NCBI GenBank assembly: GCA_020444515.1
Contig: JAHLKX010000006.1
Span: 124,001 to 188,000, forward strand
Length of the DNA stretch: 64,000 nt
Reading direction: 5' to 3'
From: Bacteroidota bacterium
Lineage (GTDB): Bacteria > Bacteroidota > Bacteroidia > Bacteroidales > JAADJA01
Each line of letters starts with the position of its first letter. Position 1 is the first letter of the stretch. Shown here piece by piece: positions 46,047-54,353 of this stretch. The position numbers and the translations under genes were made by a program. The notes beneath the pieces were generated by a model. That model saw nothing but the letters and a program-made list of their open reading frames with translations, ran no database searches and was not told the origin of the DNA.

Positions 46047-46074
46047 TTTGATTTTACAATATATACTACTTTCG
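46047..46074 (+). promoter_or_regulatory. Promoter-like sequence before the 93-residue gene
   Basis: TTTG at 46047-46050 and TACTTTCG at 46067-46074 with a 16-base spacer, shorter than the 19 of the other promoters. Predicted start of transcription near 46080, exactly at the left arm of the downstream inverted repeat. Confidence 0.4.
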
Positions 46075-46077
46075 CAC

Positions 46078-46244
46078 CCTGATTTTAAGTGGTTTTTGAA
46101 ATGGACGGAACTTGATACAAGAAGTATTTAGTTTTGGAAGGGGATTAAAATCAGGATATTAAGAAGCTAATTAGATCAAAATATATATCATTTTTTAAAA
46201 CCTTTTTGAGCCTCTGTTTTACAGGGACTATCACTATATCCTGA
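46078..46244 (+). ncRNA. Candidate structured leader or small RNA
   Basis: CCTGATTTTAA (46078-46088) pairs with TTAAAATCAGG (46145-46155), enclosing a 56-base loop. TCAGGATAT (46151-46159), which includes part of the right arm, can instead pair with ATATCCTGA (46236-46244). The two helices exclude each other. It could be the 5' leader of the 46305 gene or a free RNA; a 6S-like RNA is conceivable but I cannot support it. Confidence 0.3.
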
Positions 46245-46304
46245 AAATCACCTTCCGGTTCATTACCCTTGAGATCATTAAAAATGAAATTATTAATTTA
46301 AAAC

Positions 46305-46586
46305 ATGACAATCATGAACCAGGTAAATGAAAAACTGAAACAAAGTTGTGAGGAAGCCATAGTCGCTATCCAGAAACTTAATGATGAAACTTATGCTGAA
46401 CTCCAGTCGAAACTTGAATGGTGCATTGGCAGTTACGAACACGATAAAAACCCGGCTGGGCTTTATGAATATGGTGTTCAATCGCTCGACGCATTAAAAA
46501 CAGCCAAAGAAGCACAACCCCGTAAAGTCACCAAAAAGGTGATCGACGGACTTGAAAAAGCGATCAAAAATTTTAGTCAGAACTAA
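46305..46586 (+). CDS. Small helical protein of unknown function
   Basis: A 93-residue protein, soluble, nearly all helix by composition (VNEKLKQSCEEAIVAIQKL, LDALKTAKEA, KKVIDGLEKAIKNF). A central, less helical GSYEHDKNPAGLYEYG loop separates two amphipathic halves. I do not recognise the family. The alternative start ATG 46314 would remove three residues. Support for being real: its own promoter-like sequence, a structured leader of about 225 bases, and a textbook terminator ten bases after the stop, which make it a single-gene unit. Confidence 0.75.
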   Translation: MTIMNQVNEKLKQSCEEAIVAIQKLNDETYAELQSKLEWCIGSYEHDKNPAGLYEYGVQSLDALKTAKEAQPRKVTKKVIDGLEKAIKNFSQN

Positions 46587-46595
46587 ATCTGACCG

Positions 46596-46632
46596 GATCA
46601 TCCGGTATGTTATTTGCCGGATGATCTTTTTT
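46596..46632 (+). terminator. Intrinsic terminator of the 93-residue gene
   Basis: GATCATCCGG (46596-46605) and CCGGATGATC (46617-46626) form a perfect 10-bp stem with an 11-base loop, followed by six T (46627-46632). Confidence 0.93.
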
Positions 46633-46679
46633 CCCATTTTTCTTCCATCCCTTTCTATCTATCTATACTTTAACAATTT

Positions 46680-46698
46680 TTACATATTTCATATGTAA
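46680..46698 (+). promoter_or_regulatory. Operator-like palindrome upstream of the sensor kinase gene
   Basis: TTACATAT, TTC, ATATGTAA: 8-base perfect arms around a 3-base centre. It lies just upstream of a near-consensus -7 box CAACTTTG (46707-46714), across the place where the -33 element should be, which suits a regulator that controls this promoter. Confidence 0.45.
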
Positions 46699-46750
46699 TT
46701 ATTTCCCAACTTTGTCGTTTATTAAAAATCACGGAGCAACTTACCGATCC

Positions 46751-47968
46751 ATGAATTCATCATCAGAAAACCAGGTCAGGGAAGACCTAGTGCCCTATTT
46801 AACCCAAGTCCGCATTTTTTCGGAAACCGGACAAGATGTCCTTGCTGAAATTGCAGGTCAATTAACAGAAGTGCGTATCCGGCGTGGTCAGAATGTATTT
46901 AAAAAAGGAGATGAAGGGGATGCCATGTACATTATCAAAAGCGGTGCTGTGCGGGTGCATGATGGCAATCATGTATTATCGCGCCTTGCGCCTGGTCAGG
47001 TGTTTGGTGAGTTTGCCCTGTTTGATAAAGAAACCCGTTCAGCATCCATTACAGCCGAAGAAGATACGGTTTTGCTGCAACTTGAACAGGATGACTTTTA
47101 CCGGGTGATGGCCAATAAGGCAGATGTGATGCTAGGCGTATTGAAAAAGCTGATCCGCCGCATACGTGAGATGAATGAACTGGAAGGTAAATTGGCCAAA
47201 AGCTACATGAAAATCCAAAAGCAGAAGAGTGAGATTGAGGAACAGCACCAAAATATCCTTGAACAAAAGCAGGAACTCGAAAAAACCAATGAACAACTGA
47301 CCCGTCTCAATGAAGATAAAAGCCAGTTGATTTCCGTGGTGTCGCATGGACTACGCAATCCGCTGACCAGCAGCCTTTGCGTGGCCGACCTCCTCGAAAA
47401 TGAAATAACCAGCCTGACAGACCAACAAAAAGAATTTCTCGACCTGATCCACAGCAGTTTACGTCGGATGAACAGCCTCATCAACCAAACGCTCGATATC
47501 GACATCATCGAACTACAACGGGATACTTTAAATCCGGAAACATTGGATCTGTCTGAAATTCTTGATCAGATCGGTAAGAGTTTCAAATATACCCTCAAGT
47601 TGAAAAAACTGGAGATCGAATTGAAACTGGAAAAGCTGAAAGCCCGTGTAGACCGGAATTATTTTTACCTCATCCTCGATAATTTGCTTTCCAATGCCAT
47701 CCGGTTTTCACCTTCAAACAAAAAGATCTACATCGATCTGTTTGAACGCGATAGTAAAGCAGTGGTGGAGATCAGCGACGAAGGTCCCGGGATCTCAGAG
47801 AAAGCACTTCAAACACTGTTCGATAATCCCAAACATCATGGTCGCCAAACCGATAAAAACGGTCTTTCCATTGCTAAAAAATATGTGGAAGCCATGGGTG
47901 GAGTCATTAAATGTACCAGCAGACCCGGAGCCGGAACCACCTTTTCCGTGGCGTTTAGTTTAGCATAA
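46751..47968 (+). CDS. Cyclic-nucleotide-binding sensor histidine kinase
   Basis: A 405-residue soluble protein. Residues 20-130 form a CRP-like cNMP-binding domain (KKGDEGDAMYIIKSG, and GEFALFDKETRSAS as the phosphate cassette). A coiled coil follows (about 140-195). Then come a HisKA domain with His199 in SHGLRNPL and an HATPase_c domain with N-box NLLSNAI (312-318), G1 DEGPG (343-347) and a G2-like NGLSIAKKY. The residue after His199 is Gly, where an acidic residue is usual. No membrane segment, no adjacent response regulator. Start: ATG 46751; the frame opens at TTG 46712, which lies within the promoter region. Confidence 0.9.
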   Translation: MNSSSENQVREDLVPYLTQVRIFSETGQDVLAEIAGQLTEVRIRRGQNVFKKGDEGDAMYIIKSGAVRVHDGNHVLSRLAPGQVFGEFALFDKETRSASITAEEDTVLLQLEQDDFYRVMANKADVMLGVLKKLIRRIREMNELEGKLAKSYMKIQKQKSEIEEQHQNILEQKQELEKTNEQLTRLNEDKSQLISVVSHGLRNPLTSSLCVADLLENEITSLTDQQKEFLDLIHSSLRRMNSLINQTLDIDIIELQRDTLNPETLDLSEILDQIGKSFKYTLKLKKLEIELKLEKLKARVDRNYFYLILDNLLSNAIRFSPSNKKIYIDLFERDSKAVVEISDEGPGISEKALQTLFDNPKHHGRQTDKNGLSIAKKYVEAMGGVIKCTSRPGAGTTFSVAFSLA

Positions 47969-48054
47969 GTTTTTTTATACGCTAAGTGTGCAGTGAGGGC
48001 GCAAAGTTCTCAGAGATTCTTATTATCCTTTGCAGTTAAGAAAATAATTGGAAT

Positions 48055-49467
48055 TTATACCTTCAACGTCTCCCCTTCCGATTTCGCGATGATGGCAGCA
48101 CCGCAGCTATCGCTCCAAACATTGGTGGCGGTGCGGAACATGTCGAGGATACGGTCGACAGCAAGGATCAATCCCACACCTTCCAGTGGCAGGTCGACAG
48201 CCGTCAGGATTACTGTGATCATCACCAATCCGGCCATGGGAATGGCCGCTGCACCAATGGACGCCAGCAATGCCGTTATGACAATGATAAACTGATTTAT
48301 AAGGCTCATTTCCACGCCATAAGCCTGAGCGATGAACATGGCGGCCACACATTCATACAGTGCTGTTCCGTCCATATTGATGGTAGCACCCAGGGGCAGG
48401 GTAAAGCTGCTGATCTTATTGGAAACCCCAGAATTATCCTCCACCGCATTCATGGTGAGGGGTAGGGTGGCGCCCGAAGAGGAAGTTGAAAACGCTGTAA
48501 ACAAGGGTGTGGCCATGTTTTTCATATGCTGGAAAGGTCGGATCTTGCCAATGAATTTGGCCAGCAATGGCAGGGTGACCAGGAAATGGATCGCCAGGGC
48601 AGCAATGACTGTTCCCATATACTGGCTCATACTTGACAACAAGCTGAGCAGGTCATCCTGGTCGGCAACGGTTTTAGCAACAATTCCGAAAATGCCCAAT
48701 GGTGTAAATTTGATGATGAACATGGTGATCTTCATCATGACCTCAAAAATGGCATTGAAAGCATTGCTAAGCATGTTTTTGTATTTCTTTTCCACCTTCA
48801 TGATGAAAAATCCGAAAAGCATGGCAAAAAAGATGATGGAAAGCATGTCGCTTTCATTGAATGCTTTAAAGATATTTTCCGGGACAATATCGATGAGGAT
48901 CTCCCGAAAGGAACGTTGTTTTTCTACCAGCCCTTCAACAGTGGCCTGCAGGTTGAGGTCGGCACCTACTCCGGGCTGGATCAGATTAACAAGGACCAGA
49001 CCGGTCAGGATGGCAAAAAAGCTCGTCATCACGTAGTATCCCATGGTCTTTAAGCCGAGCCGGCCCAGGTTGGAGCCGCTACCGATATTGGTAATGCCGG
49101 AGATCAGCGAGCTCAGGATCAATGGAATGATGATCATCTTCAGGGCCCGCAGGAACAGGTCACCCATCCACGATATAGCCATCACCGGCTGGTTTTTATA
49201 TCCGGCTTTCAGGATGGCAGAACTGTTTTTTTTGTAATCCTTTGGACCAATGGTTTCCCGAACAGCTGACTCGAATGCTTTCTGGGTTGGGTAAGTTTTT
49301 CCTTCGATGGGTTTCAACTGATCGATGACCTCTTCATCCACCGCTTTTCTTACCAGGACTTTATAGGAATCATCCCTGATTTCGTACTGGGTGGGAAACA
49401 GGATGCCATATAGGATGGCCAGCATCAGTGCGATAAGGATTTGCCAATGGAGTTTGAGTTTTTTCAT
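48055..49467 (-). CDS. Dicarboxylate/amino acid:cation symporter
   Basis: A secondary transporter of the DAACS (GltP/DctA) family, inner membrane, importing glutamate, aspartate or C4-dicarboxylates with Na+ or H+. The 470-residue protein has the substrate-site signatures: serine-rich SSSGATLP, TLPLGATINMDGT, and late GLVMITVILTAV. Unusually there is a polar stretch of roughly 70 residues between the first and second membrane helices (after YGILFPTQYE, up to VMAISW). I start at ATG 49467 (MKKLKLHWQ); GTG 49485 is the alternative. Confidence 0.92.
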   Translation of the reverse strand: MKKLKLHWQILIALMLAILYGILFPTQYEIRDDSYKVLVRKAVDEEVIDQLKPIEGKTYPTQKAFESAVRETIGPKDYKKNSSAILKAGYKNQPVMAISWMGDLFLRALKMIIIPLILSSLISGITNIGSGSNLGRLGLKTMGYYVMTSFFAILTGLVLVNLIQPGVGADLNLQATVEGLVEKQRSFREILIDIVPENIFKAFNESDMLSIIFFAMLFGFFIMKVEKKYKNMLSNAFNAIFEVMMKITMFIIKFTPLGIFGIVAKTVADQDDLLSLLSSMSQYMGTVIAALAIHFLVTLPLLAKFIGKIRPFQHMKNMATPLFTAFSTSSSGATLPLTMNAVEDNSGVSNKISSFTLPLGATINMDGTALYECVAAMFIAQAYGVEMSLINQFIIVITALLASIGAAAIPMAGLVMITVILTAVDLPLEGVGLILAVDRILDMFRTATNVWSDSCGAAIIAKSEGETLKV

Positions 49468-49713
49468 CGGTTTGAAATCTGCCACTAAAATAGTGATTAT
49501 TGGGGAGCTGGTTTATATATCCATAATTTGAGTTTATGGTAATATATTTTTTTGCATTTGATAACCTGGCCTATCATATCTCAATAAATTTGCTATTATT
49601 AGATCTTATTCTAGAGCATTGATGAGATTACAATTTCTTTTATCAACCAACTAATTATAGTCAAGAGTTGTCTTTACGATGGTTAACAATTATTTTAAGT
49701 CAAAATATTCAGG

Positions 49714-51297
49714 ATGAAAAAATTATTTATTCTCTCTTTTTTAATGATCCTTAATGGATTTTTGTATGCCCAGCATCAAAATGTGCAATTACCCTACTCA
49801 GGATCTACTTATGCACCGGAAGAACCTTCAATATATGTTAATCCATACAATACGGATAAACTGATTGCCGGGGCTAACATCAACAATATATATATTTCGA
49901 ATGACGGTGGCTACACCTGGGATGCCAACGTGTTGGTTTCAAACCAGAATGGTGTTTGGGGTGATCCGGTAACAATTGTAGATACAGCTGAGAACTATTT
50001 GTACTTTCATCTTGCCTATCCACCGGCAGGAACAGGAAGTTGGATTGATCGGATTGTCTGCCAGAAATCCACGGATGGAGGTCTTACCTGGAATGATGGT
50101 TCCTACATGGGGTTGAATGGATCTAAAGCACAAGATAAAGAATGGGCTGTCATTGATCGGACCAATAACACCATTTATGTTACCTGGACCCAGTTTGATG
50201 ATTATGGAAGTTCAAATCCTAACGATAAGAGTAGTATTCTTTTTTCAAAATCAACAGATGAGGGTGAAACCTGGTCGGAAGCCTTAAAAATAAATGAAGT
50301 AGACGGAGATTGTATAGATAGTGACAATACCGTTGAGGGAGCTGTCCCCGCTGTAGGACCAAATGGGGAGGTATATGTTGCCTGGGCCGGTCCGGAAGGG
50401 ATTGTGTTCGACCGTTCGCTTGACGGAGGAGAGACATGGCTGGATGAAGATATTTTTGTATCCGATTTTCCGGGTGGCTGGGATTATGCAATCCCTGGAA
50501 TCAATCGTTGTAATGGGTTGCCCATTACAGTATGTGATTTAAGTGGGGGGCCAAATCATGGAACCATATATATCAACTGGAGTGATCAAAGCAACGGAGC
50601 CAACGATACGGATGTTTGGATCGTAAAATCAATAGATGGTGGCGATACCTGGAGTGACCCGATCCGTGTGAATGATGATCCGCCGGGCAAGCAGCAGTTC
50701 TTCACCTGGATGACTGTTGACCAGGTGACCGGTTATCTTTGGTTTGTGTGGTACGACCGCAGGGAATACGATGATAATAATACCGATGTATTCATGGCGC
50801 TTTCTGAGGATGGCGGTGAAACTTTTATCAACTTCAAGGTGAGTGAAAGTTCGTTCCTTCCCAATTCGGGTATCTTTTTTGGGGATTACAATTGTGTTTC
50901 GGCACACAACAATGTGGTTCGGCCCATTTGGACCCGACTGGTAAATAATACCCTGAGCATCTGGACTGCCATCATTAATCCGGATGCCGTTATTCCGGTA
51001 AATGTAAATGAAAAAGACCAGGTACCCTTTGCCACCATGGAACCCAATTATCCCAACCCGTTTATTGAAAGCACTGCAATTGCTTTTAAACTGAAAGCAT
51101 CGGGTCATGTAACATTGAAGGTTTATGACCTTTTTGGTCGGGAGGTAGCCAGTTTGATCAATAATGAGGAAAGGCTTTTTGGGAAATATATCGAGACTCT
51201 GGACGCTTCGGATTATAATCTTTCTCCGGGTGTGTATTATTTCAAACTATCTGGAGAGGGAATTAACCTGACTCGTAAAATGACGTTGGTGAAATAG
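49714..51297 (+). CDS. Sialidase-fold (BNR/Asp-box) T9SS cargo
   Basis: A 527-residue secreted protein: signal peptide to about residue 19 (LYAQ), then six Asp boxes of the S-x-D-x-G-x-T-W type (SNDGGYTW, STDGGLTW, STDEGETW, SLDGGETW, SIDGGDTW, SEDGGETF), which build a six-bladed sialidase-like propeller. I do not see the Arg triad clearly, so sialidase activity is not claimed. The C-terminus is a T9SS sorting domain (NYPNPFIES, LSPGVYYFKL). It ends three bases before the convergent small gene. Confidence 0.85.
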   Translation: MKKLFILSFLMILNGFLYAQHQNVQLPYSGSTYAPEEPSIYVNPYNTDKLIAGANINNIYISNDGGYTWDANVLVSNQNGVWGDPVTIVDTAENYLYFHLAYPPAGTGSWIDRIVCQKSTDGGLTWNDGSYMGLNGSKAQDKEWAVIDRTNNTIYVTWTQFDDYGSSNPNDKSSILFSKSTDEGETWSEALKINEVDGDCIDSDNTVEGAVPAVGPNGEVYVAWAGPEGIVFDRSLDGGETWLDEDIFVSDFPGGWDYAIPGINRCNGLPITVCDLSGGPNHGTIYINWSDQSNGANDTDVWIVKSIDGGDTWSDPIRVNDDPPGKQQFFTWMTVDQVTGYLWFVWYDRREYDDNNTDVFMALSEDGGETFINFKVSESSFLPNSGIFFGDYNCVSAHNNVVRPIWTRLVNNTLSIWTAIINPDAVIPVNVNEKDQVPFATMEPNYPNPFIESTAIAFKLKASGHVTLKVYDLFGREVASLINNEERLFGKYIETLDASDYNLSPGVYYFKLSGEGINLTRKMTLVK

Positions 51298-51300
51298 GCT

Positions 51301-51588
51301 TCAGAATGCCCAAATCAGCAGGATGGCTGCGATAATAACCAAAGCGAGCAATCCCAAAATCATCTTTTTAACCATACGGCCATCCTGATCGGGATTAAAC
51401 AGTGCCCGATTGCGCCTGGAAATATTTATTCCATTTGATTTCCGGCTTTTATCATAAAACTTATCGTTGTGGATATCCTGTATATCATCCGCCAGGTTCC
51501 GTTCGAACAGTCCGGTTCGTTTGCCATACAGTTTTCTGGGTTTGTTTGGCTTCGTTTTTAATCCCAATCCAAAACCGTAATATCCCAT
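51301..51588 (-). CDS. Small tail-anchored membrane protein
   Basis: A 95-residue protein with a basic, Gly-rich start (MGYYGFGLGLKTKPNKPRKLYGKRTGLFE), a polar middle, and one hydrophobic C-terminal helix (KKMILGLLALVIIAAILLIW), so it is probably anchored by its tail with the bulk in the cytoplasm. I do not recognise a family. Its ATG follows the stop codon of the EEP hydrolase directly, with no spacer, which argues for translational coupling and that the gene is real. Confidence 0.7.
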   Translation of the reverse strand: MGYYGFGLGLKTKPNKPRKLYGKRTGLFERNLADDIQDIHNDKFYDKSRKSNGINISRRNRALFNPDQDGRMVKKMILGLLALVIIAAILLIWAF

Positions 51589-52656
51589 TTATTGTAATTT
51601 TAATTTGATGATCACCGGCTGGTGATCGCTATATTCAAATCCAAGATCGATGGTTTGAATACCCAAAACTTCAATATTGGGTGAAGTTACAAAATAATCG
51701 AGGATGGTACAAGAGGTCGACTGTAAATCGAATGGCGCTGCCACATCCCGGTTGGTGGGAAATGAAGGGTCATAAGACCAGTTCCAGTCCTCGGGCAGGT
51801 ATGTATTTTCTATTGACCAGTTTTCCCTGCTATTATAATTTCTGATCATGGAGTGATCAAATCCCGGCGGATTCTGGTTCCAGTCGCCACCTGCAATTAC
51901 AAAATTTCCCGCTTCATATTCTTCAATGAGATAGCGCTTCAGTAAACCCAGTTCAGCTTTTCTCAATTCCGCTTCATCCCCAAAGGCCGAATTGTGAACA
52001 TTGATCACCACCACTTCTTTATCGCTATTTTCAATGGGGATATGGGTAAGGATAAAACATCTTTTCAGGGTAAACAGGCGCTTGGGCCAGGGATGTTGCC
52101 CGGGAGTGGCTATCCGGCTTGCATCTCGGATTGTGAATCTGGAGAACACTGCCATTCCTGAATTTACCTTTCCCATCGGTTCGGAAAATGGTACAGGAAC
52201 AAATCCCGATTTATAATTGATGGCTTTCAGGCTGGAGTGATTCGAAAGAACTTCCTCAAGACGCTTAAATTCATTCACTCCATAACTTCTTTTGGAGTTA
52301 AAATCGACTTCCTGAAGAAGCACAATGTCAATGGTATCGTTTTGTGATAGAAATCCTGAGATTCCATCCAGGTATTTTATCGAAAGGGTTTTTTCAGGCC
52401 TGACAAGCTTGCCACCTTCATAAAAAAAGTCCATTTCCTTACCCAGGCCGGCATATCCAATATTCCAGGTCATAAGTGAAATAACCTTTGCTAAATCAGC
52501 TTTAGCAGTTTGATTACCGACAATATGAAGTTCCATTTTGTGTTCAGGATTAAAGGTTGTAAACGAAGCGTAAATAATAATTCCGGCAAAATAAAGGATG
52601 CTTGCACTCACCAAACAAATGACACAAGTGAGGAGGAGCTTCAAAACTTTATTCAT
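51589..52656 (-). CDS. Endonuclease/exonuclease/phosphatase-family protein, membrane-anchored
   Basis: A 355-residue protein with an N-terminal membrane segment (residues about 3-30) and an EEP catalytic domain outside the cytoplasm. Metal and phosphate residues: MTWNIGYAG, LLQEVDFNSKR, VNVHNSAF, AGGDWNQNPPG, SDHQPVI. The family covers nucleases, sphingomyelinases and inositol phosphatases; the target here cannot be read. Start at ATG 52656 because MNKVLKLLLTCVICL makes a clean membrane anchor; ATG 52698 upstream is in frame but adds only polar sequence. Confidence 0.88.
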   Translation of the reverse strand: MNKVLKLLLTCVICLVSASILYFAGIIIYASFTTFNPEHKMELHIVGNQTAKADLAKVISLMTWNIGYAGLGKEMDFFYEGGKLVRPEKTLSIKYLDGISGFLSQNDTIDIVLLQEVDFNSKRSYGVNEFKRLEEVLSNHSSLKAINYKSGFVPVPFSEPMGKVNSGMAVFSRFTIRDASRIATPGQHPWPKRLFTLKRCFILTHIPIENSDKEVVVINVHNSAFGDEAELRKAELGLLKRYLIEEYEAGNFVIAGGDWNQNPPGFDHSMIRNYNSRENWSIENTYLPEDWNWSYDPSFPTNRDVAAPFDLQSTSCTILDYFVTSPNIEVLGIQTIDLGFEYSDHQPVIIKLKLQ

Positions 52657-52763
52657 GATTGCTATTTTTCGAATTTTAAAATTACAAAAATTAAGCATAA
52701 CTCTGCAGTGATCTCCCGGGTCGTTCGGTTTTTAAATTAATCTGCGGATTGATTGTTATTTCT

Positions 52764-52771
52764 TATTTTTG
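52764..52771 (+). promoter_or_regulatory. Exact -7 box for the GH3-LysE pair
   Basis: TATTTTTG, 22 bases before ATG 52794. It makes the in-frame TTG at 52749 an unlikely start. No TTTG at the ideal distance. Confidence 0.4.
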
Positions 52772-52793
52772 TCAATCATTAGAAAGATACTGT

Positions 52794-54353
52794 ATGCCGA
52801 TATTAGGTTCCATCATAAAAAAAGCTTACGAGTTACGTAAGATTCCCATCGACCAGAAAAAACGTAAGCAAACCGATGCTTATGAAACCCAGATTAAGGT
52901 TTTGAAAAAGATGATCAAGAAAGCTCAGTTTACTGCTTTCGGTGAATATTATGATTTTTCAGACATCATTAAAAAGGGTAATCTCATTCACGACTTCCAA
53001 CAAAAAATACCGGTTTACGACTACAATTCTATGTTCCGAAAATGGTGGTATCGTGCTTTGAATGGAGAGGCTTTTGTTTCGTGGCCGGGTCGGGTAAAAT
53101 ATTTTGCACTTACATCCGGTACCTCCGAAGCTTCCAGCAAACAAATACCGGTAACAGGAGATATGATCCGGGCCATTCGACGGGCCAGCATCCGGCAATT
53201 GGTTAGCTCTGTCAATTTTGATTTTCCAATCGAGTTTTATGAAAAAGGGATTCTGATGATTGGTGGAAGCACACACCTTCAATATAATGGAACGTATTAT
53301 GAGGGGGATTTATCGGGTATATCGGCCGGCAACCTTCCCTTTTGGTTTCAGCATTTTTACAAGCCCGGAAAACGAATTTCAAGAGAACGAGAGTGGTCGA
53401 CCAAACTGGAAGAGATCATTAAAAAGGCTAAAAACTGGGACATTGGGATCATTGTTGGGGTGCCTGCCTGGATCCAGATTATCCTTGAGAAAATCATTGA
53501 TTATTATCAAATAGAAACCATTCATGATATTTGGCCAAACCTTTCCATTTACGTTCATAGTGGCGTATCATTCGGACCCTATTCTAAAAGTTTTGACCGG
53601 TTGTTTGGTAAAAAAGTGATTTACCAGGAGTCTTACCTTGCCAGTGAAGGATACATTGCTTTTCAGAATGGTGTCGATAAAAATGCGATGCAACTCATTC
53701 TCGATAATTGTATCTTCTTTGAATTTGTGCCCTTCAATGATGATAATTTTGATTTGGAAGGAAATCTTAAAAGTAATCCGCAAGCCATAACCATCAAAGA
53801 TGTGGAAGTGAATGTAGAATATGCCATCCTGCTGACGACCTGTTCAGGTGCCTGGCGTTACCTCATCGGTGATGTGGTCAAGTTCACTTCAAAAGAAAAC
53901 TATGAAATCGTAATCACCGGTCGAACAAAACACTTCCTGAGCATTTGCGGTGAGCATTTGTCACTGGATAATATTTCTCGGGCGATTGAGATGCTGGAAA
54001 ATGAGTTGAATATAGAGATAGGAGAGTTTACTGTAGCCGGAATTCGCCATGATGTTATGTTTGCCCACCAATGGTACCTGGGGTGTGATAAAGATCTGGA
54101 TCCCCAATTGGCCAGGGATAAAATTGATGAATTTCTGAAAATATTGAATGATGATTACCGCGTGGAAAGAACTGAAGCGATCCGCGAGGTTTTTGTTGAA
54201 ATATTGCCAACGAAAGTCTTTTCCGACTGGATGAAAATGAAAGGCAAGGAAGGCGGAGCCAATAAATTCCCCCGGGTATTAAAGAAGGATTTATTGACGG
54301 AATGGCAAAATTATTTAGATGAGTACAAAAAAAGCAACACTGTAGTTAATTAA
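52794..54353 (+). CDS. GH3 auxin-responsive-family acyl-adenylate ligase
   Basis: A 519-residue member of the GH3 family, the ANL-type enzymes that in plants join amino acids to auxin or jasmonate; bacterial members activate unknown acids. The ATP-binding motif LTSGTSEASSKQIPVT is at 106-121; YLASEG, YRYLIGDVVKF-like (WRYLIGDVVKF) and ITGRTKHFLSICGEHLS are the other motifs. The start is ATG 52794 on the basis of the -7 box. Its stop TAA overlaps the ATG of the LysE gene by one base, so the two are coupled. A product-making ligase with an exporter is a sensible pairing, but inferred. Confidence 0.92.
   Translation: MPILGSIIKKAYELRKIPIDQKKRKQTDAYETQIKVLKKMIKKAQFTAFGEYYDFSDIIKKGNLIHDFQQKIPVYDYNSMFRKWWYRALNGEAFVSWPGRVKYFALTSGTSEASSKQIPVTGDMIRAIRRASIRQLVSSVNFDFPIEFYEKGILMIGGSTHLQYNGTYYEGDLSGISAGNLPFWFQHFYKPGKRISREREWSTKLEEIIKKAKNWDIGIIVGVPAWIQIILEKIIDYYQIETIHDIWPNLSIYVHSGVSFGPYSKSFDRLFGKKVIYQESYLASEGYIAFQNGVDKNAMQLILDNCIFFEFVPFNDDNFDLEGNLKSNPQAITIKDVEVNVEYAILLTTCSGAWRYLIGDVVKFTSKENYEIVITGRTKHFLSICGEHLSLDNISRAIEMLENELNIEIGEFTVAGIRHDVMFAHQWYLGCDKDLDPQLARDKIDEFLKILNDDYRVERTEAIREVFVEILPTKVFSDWMKMKGKEGGANKFPRVLKKDLLTEWQNYLDEYKKSNTVVN

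Larger units (their letters stand above)
45769..46304 (+). other. Intergenic region of 536 bases with two structured leaders
   Basis: Divergent region between purL (minus) and the 93-residue gene (plus). It holds an inverted repeat set (45804-45893), an exact minus-strand -7 box TACCTTTG (45962-45955) for purL, and, on the plus strand, a promoter-like stretch (TTTG 46047-46050, TACTTTCG 46067-46074, spacing 16) followed at once by a pair of inverted repeats. No tRNA or open frame of note. Confidence 0.6.

Noticed and set aside
48332-49036. Plus-strand open frame of 234 codons opposite the symporter
   Set aside because: Antisense to a conserved transporter frame with obvious motifs; composition is that of a reversed membrane protein.
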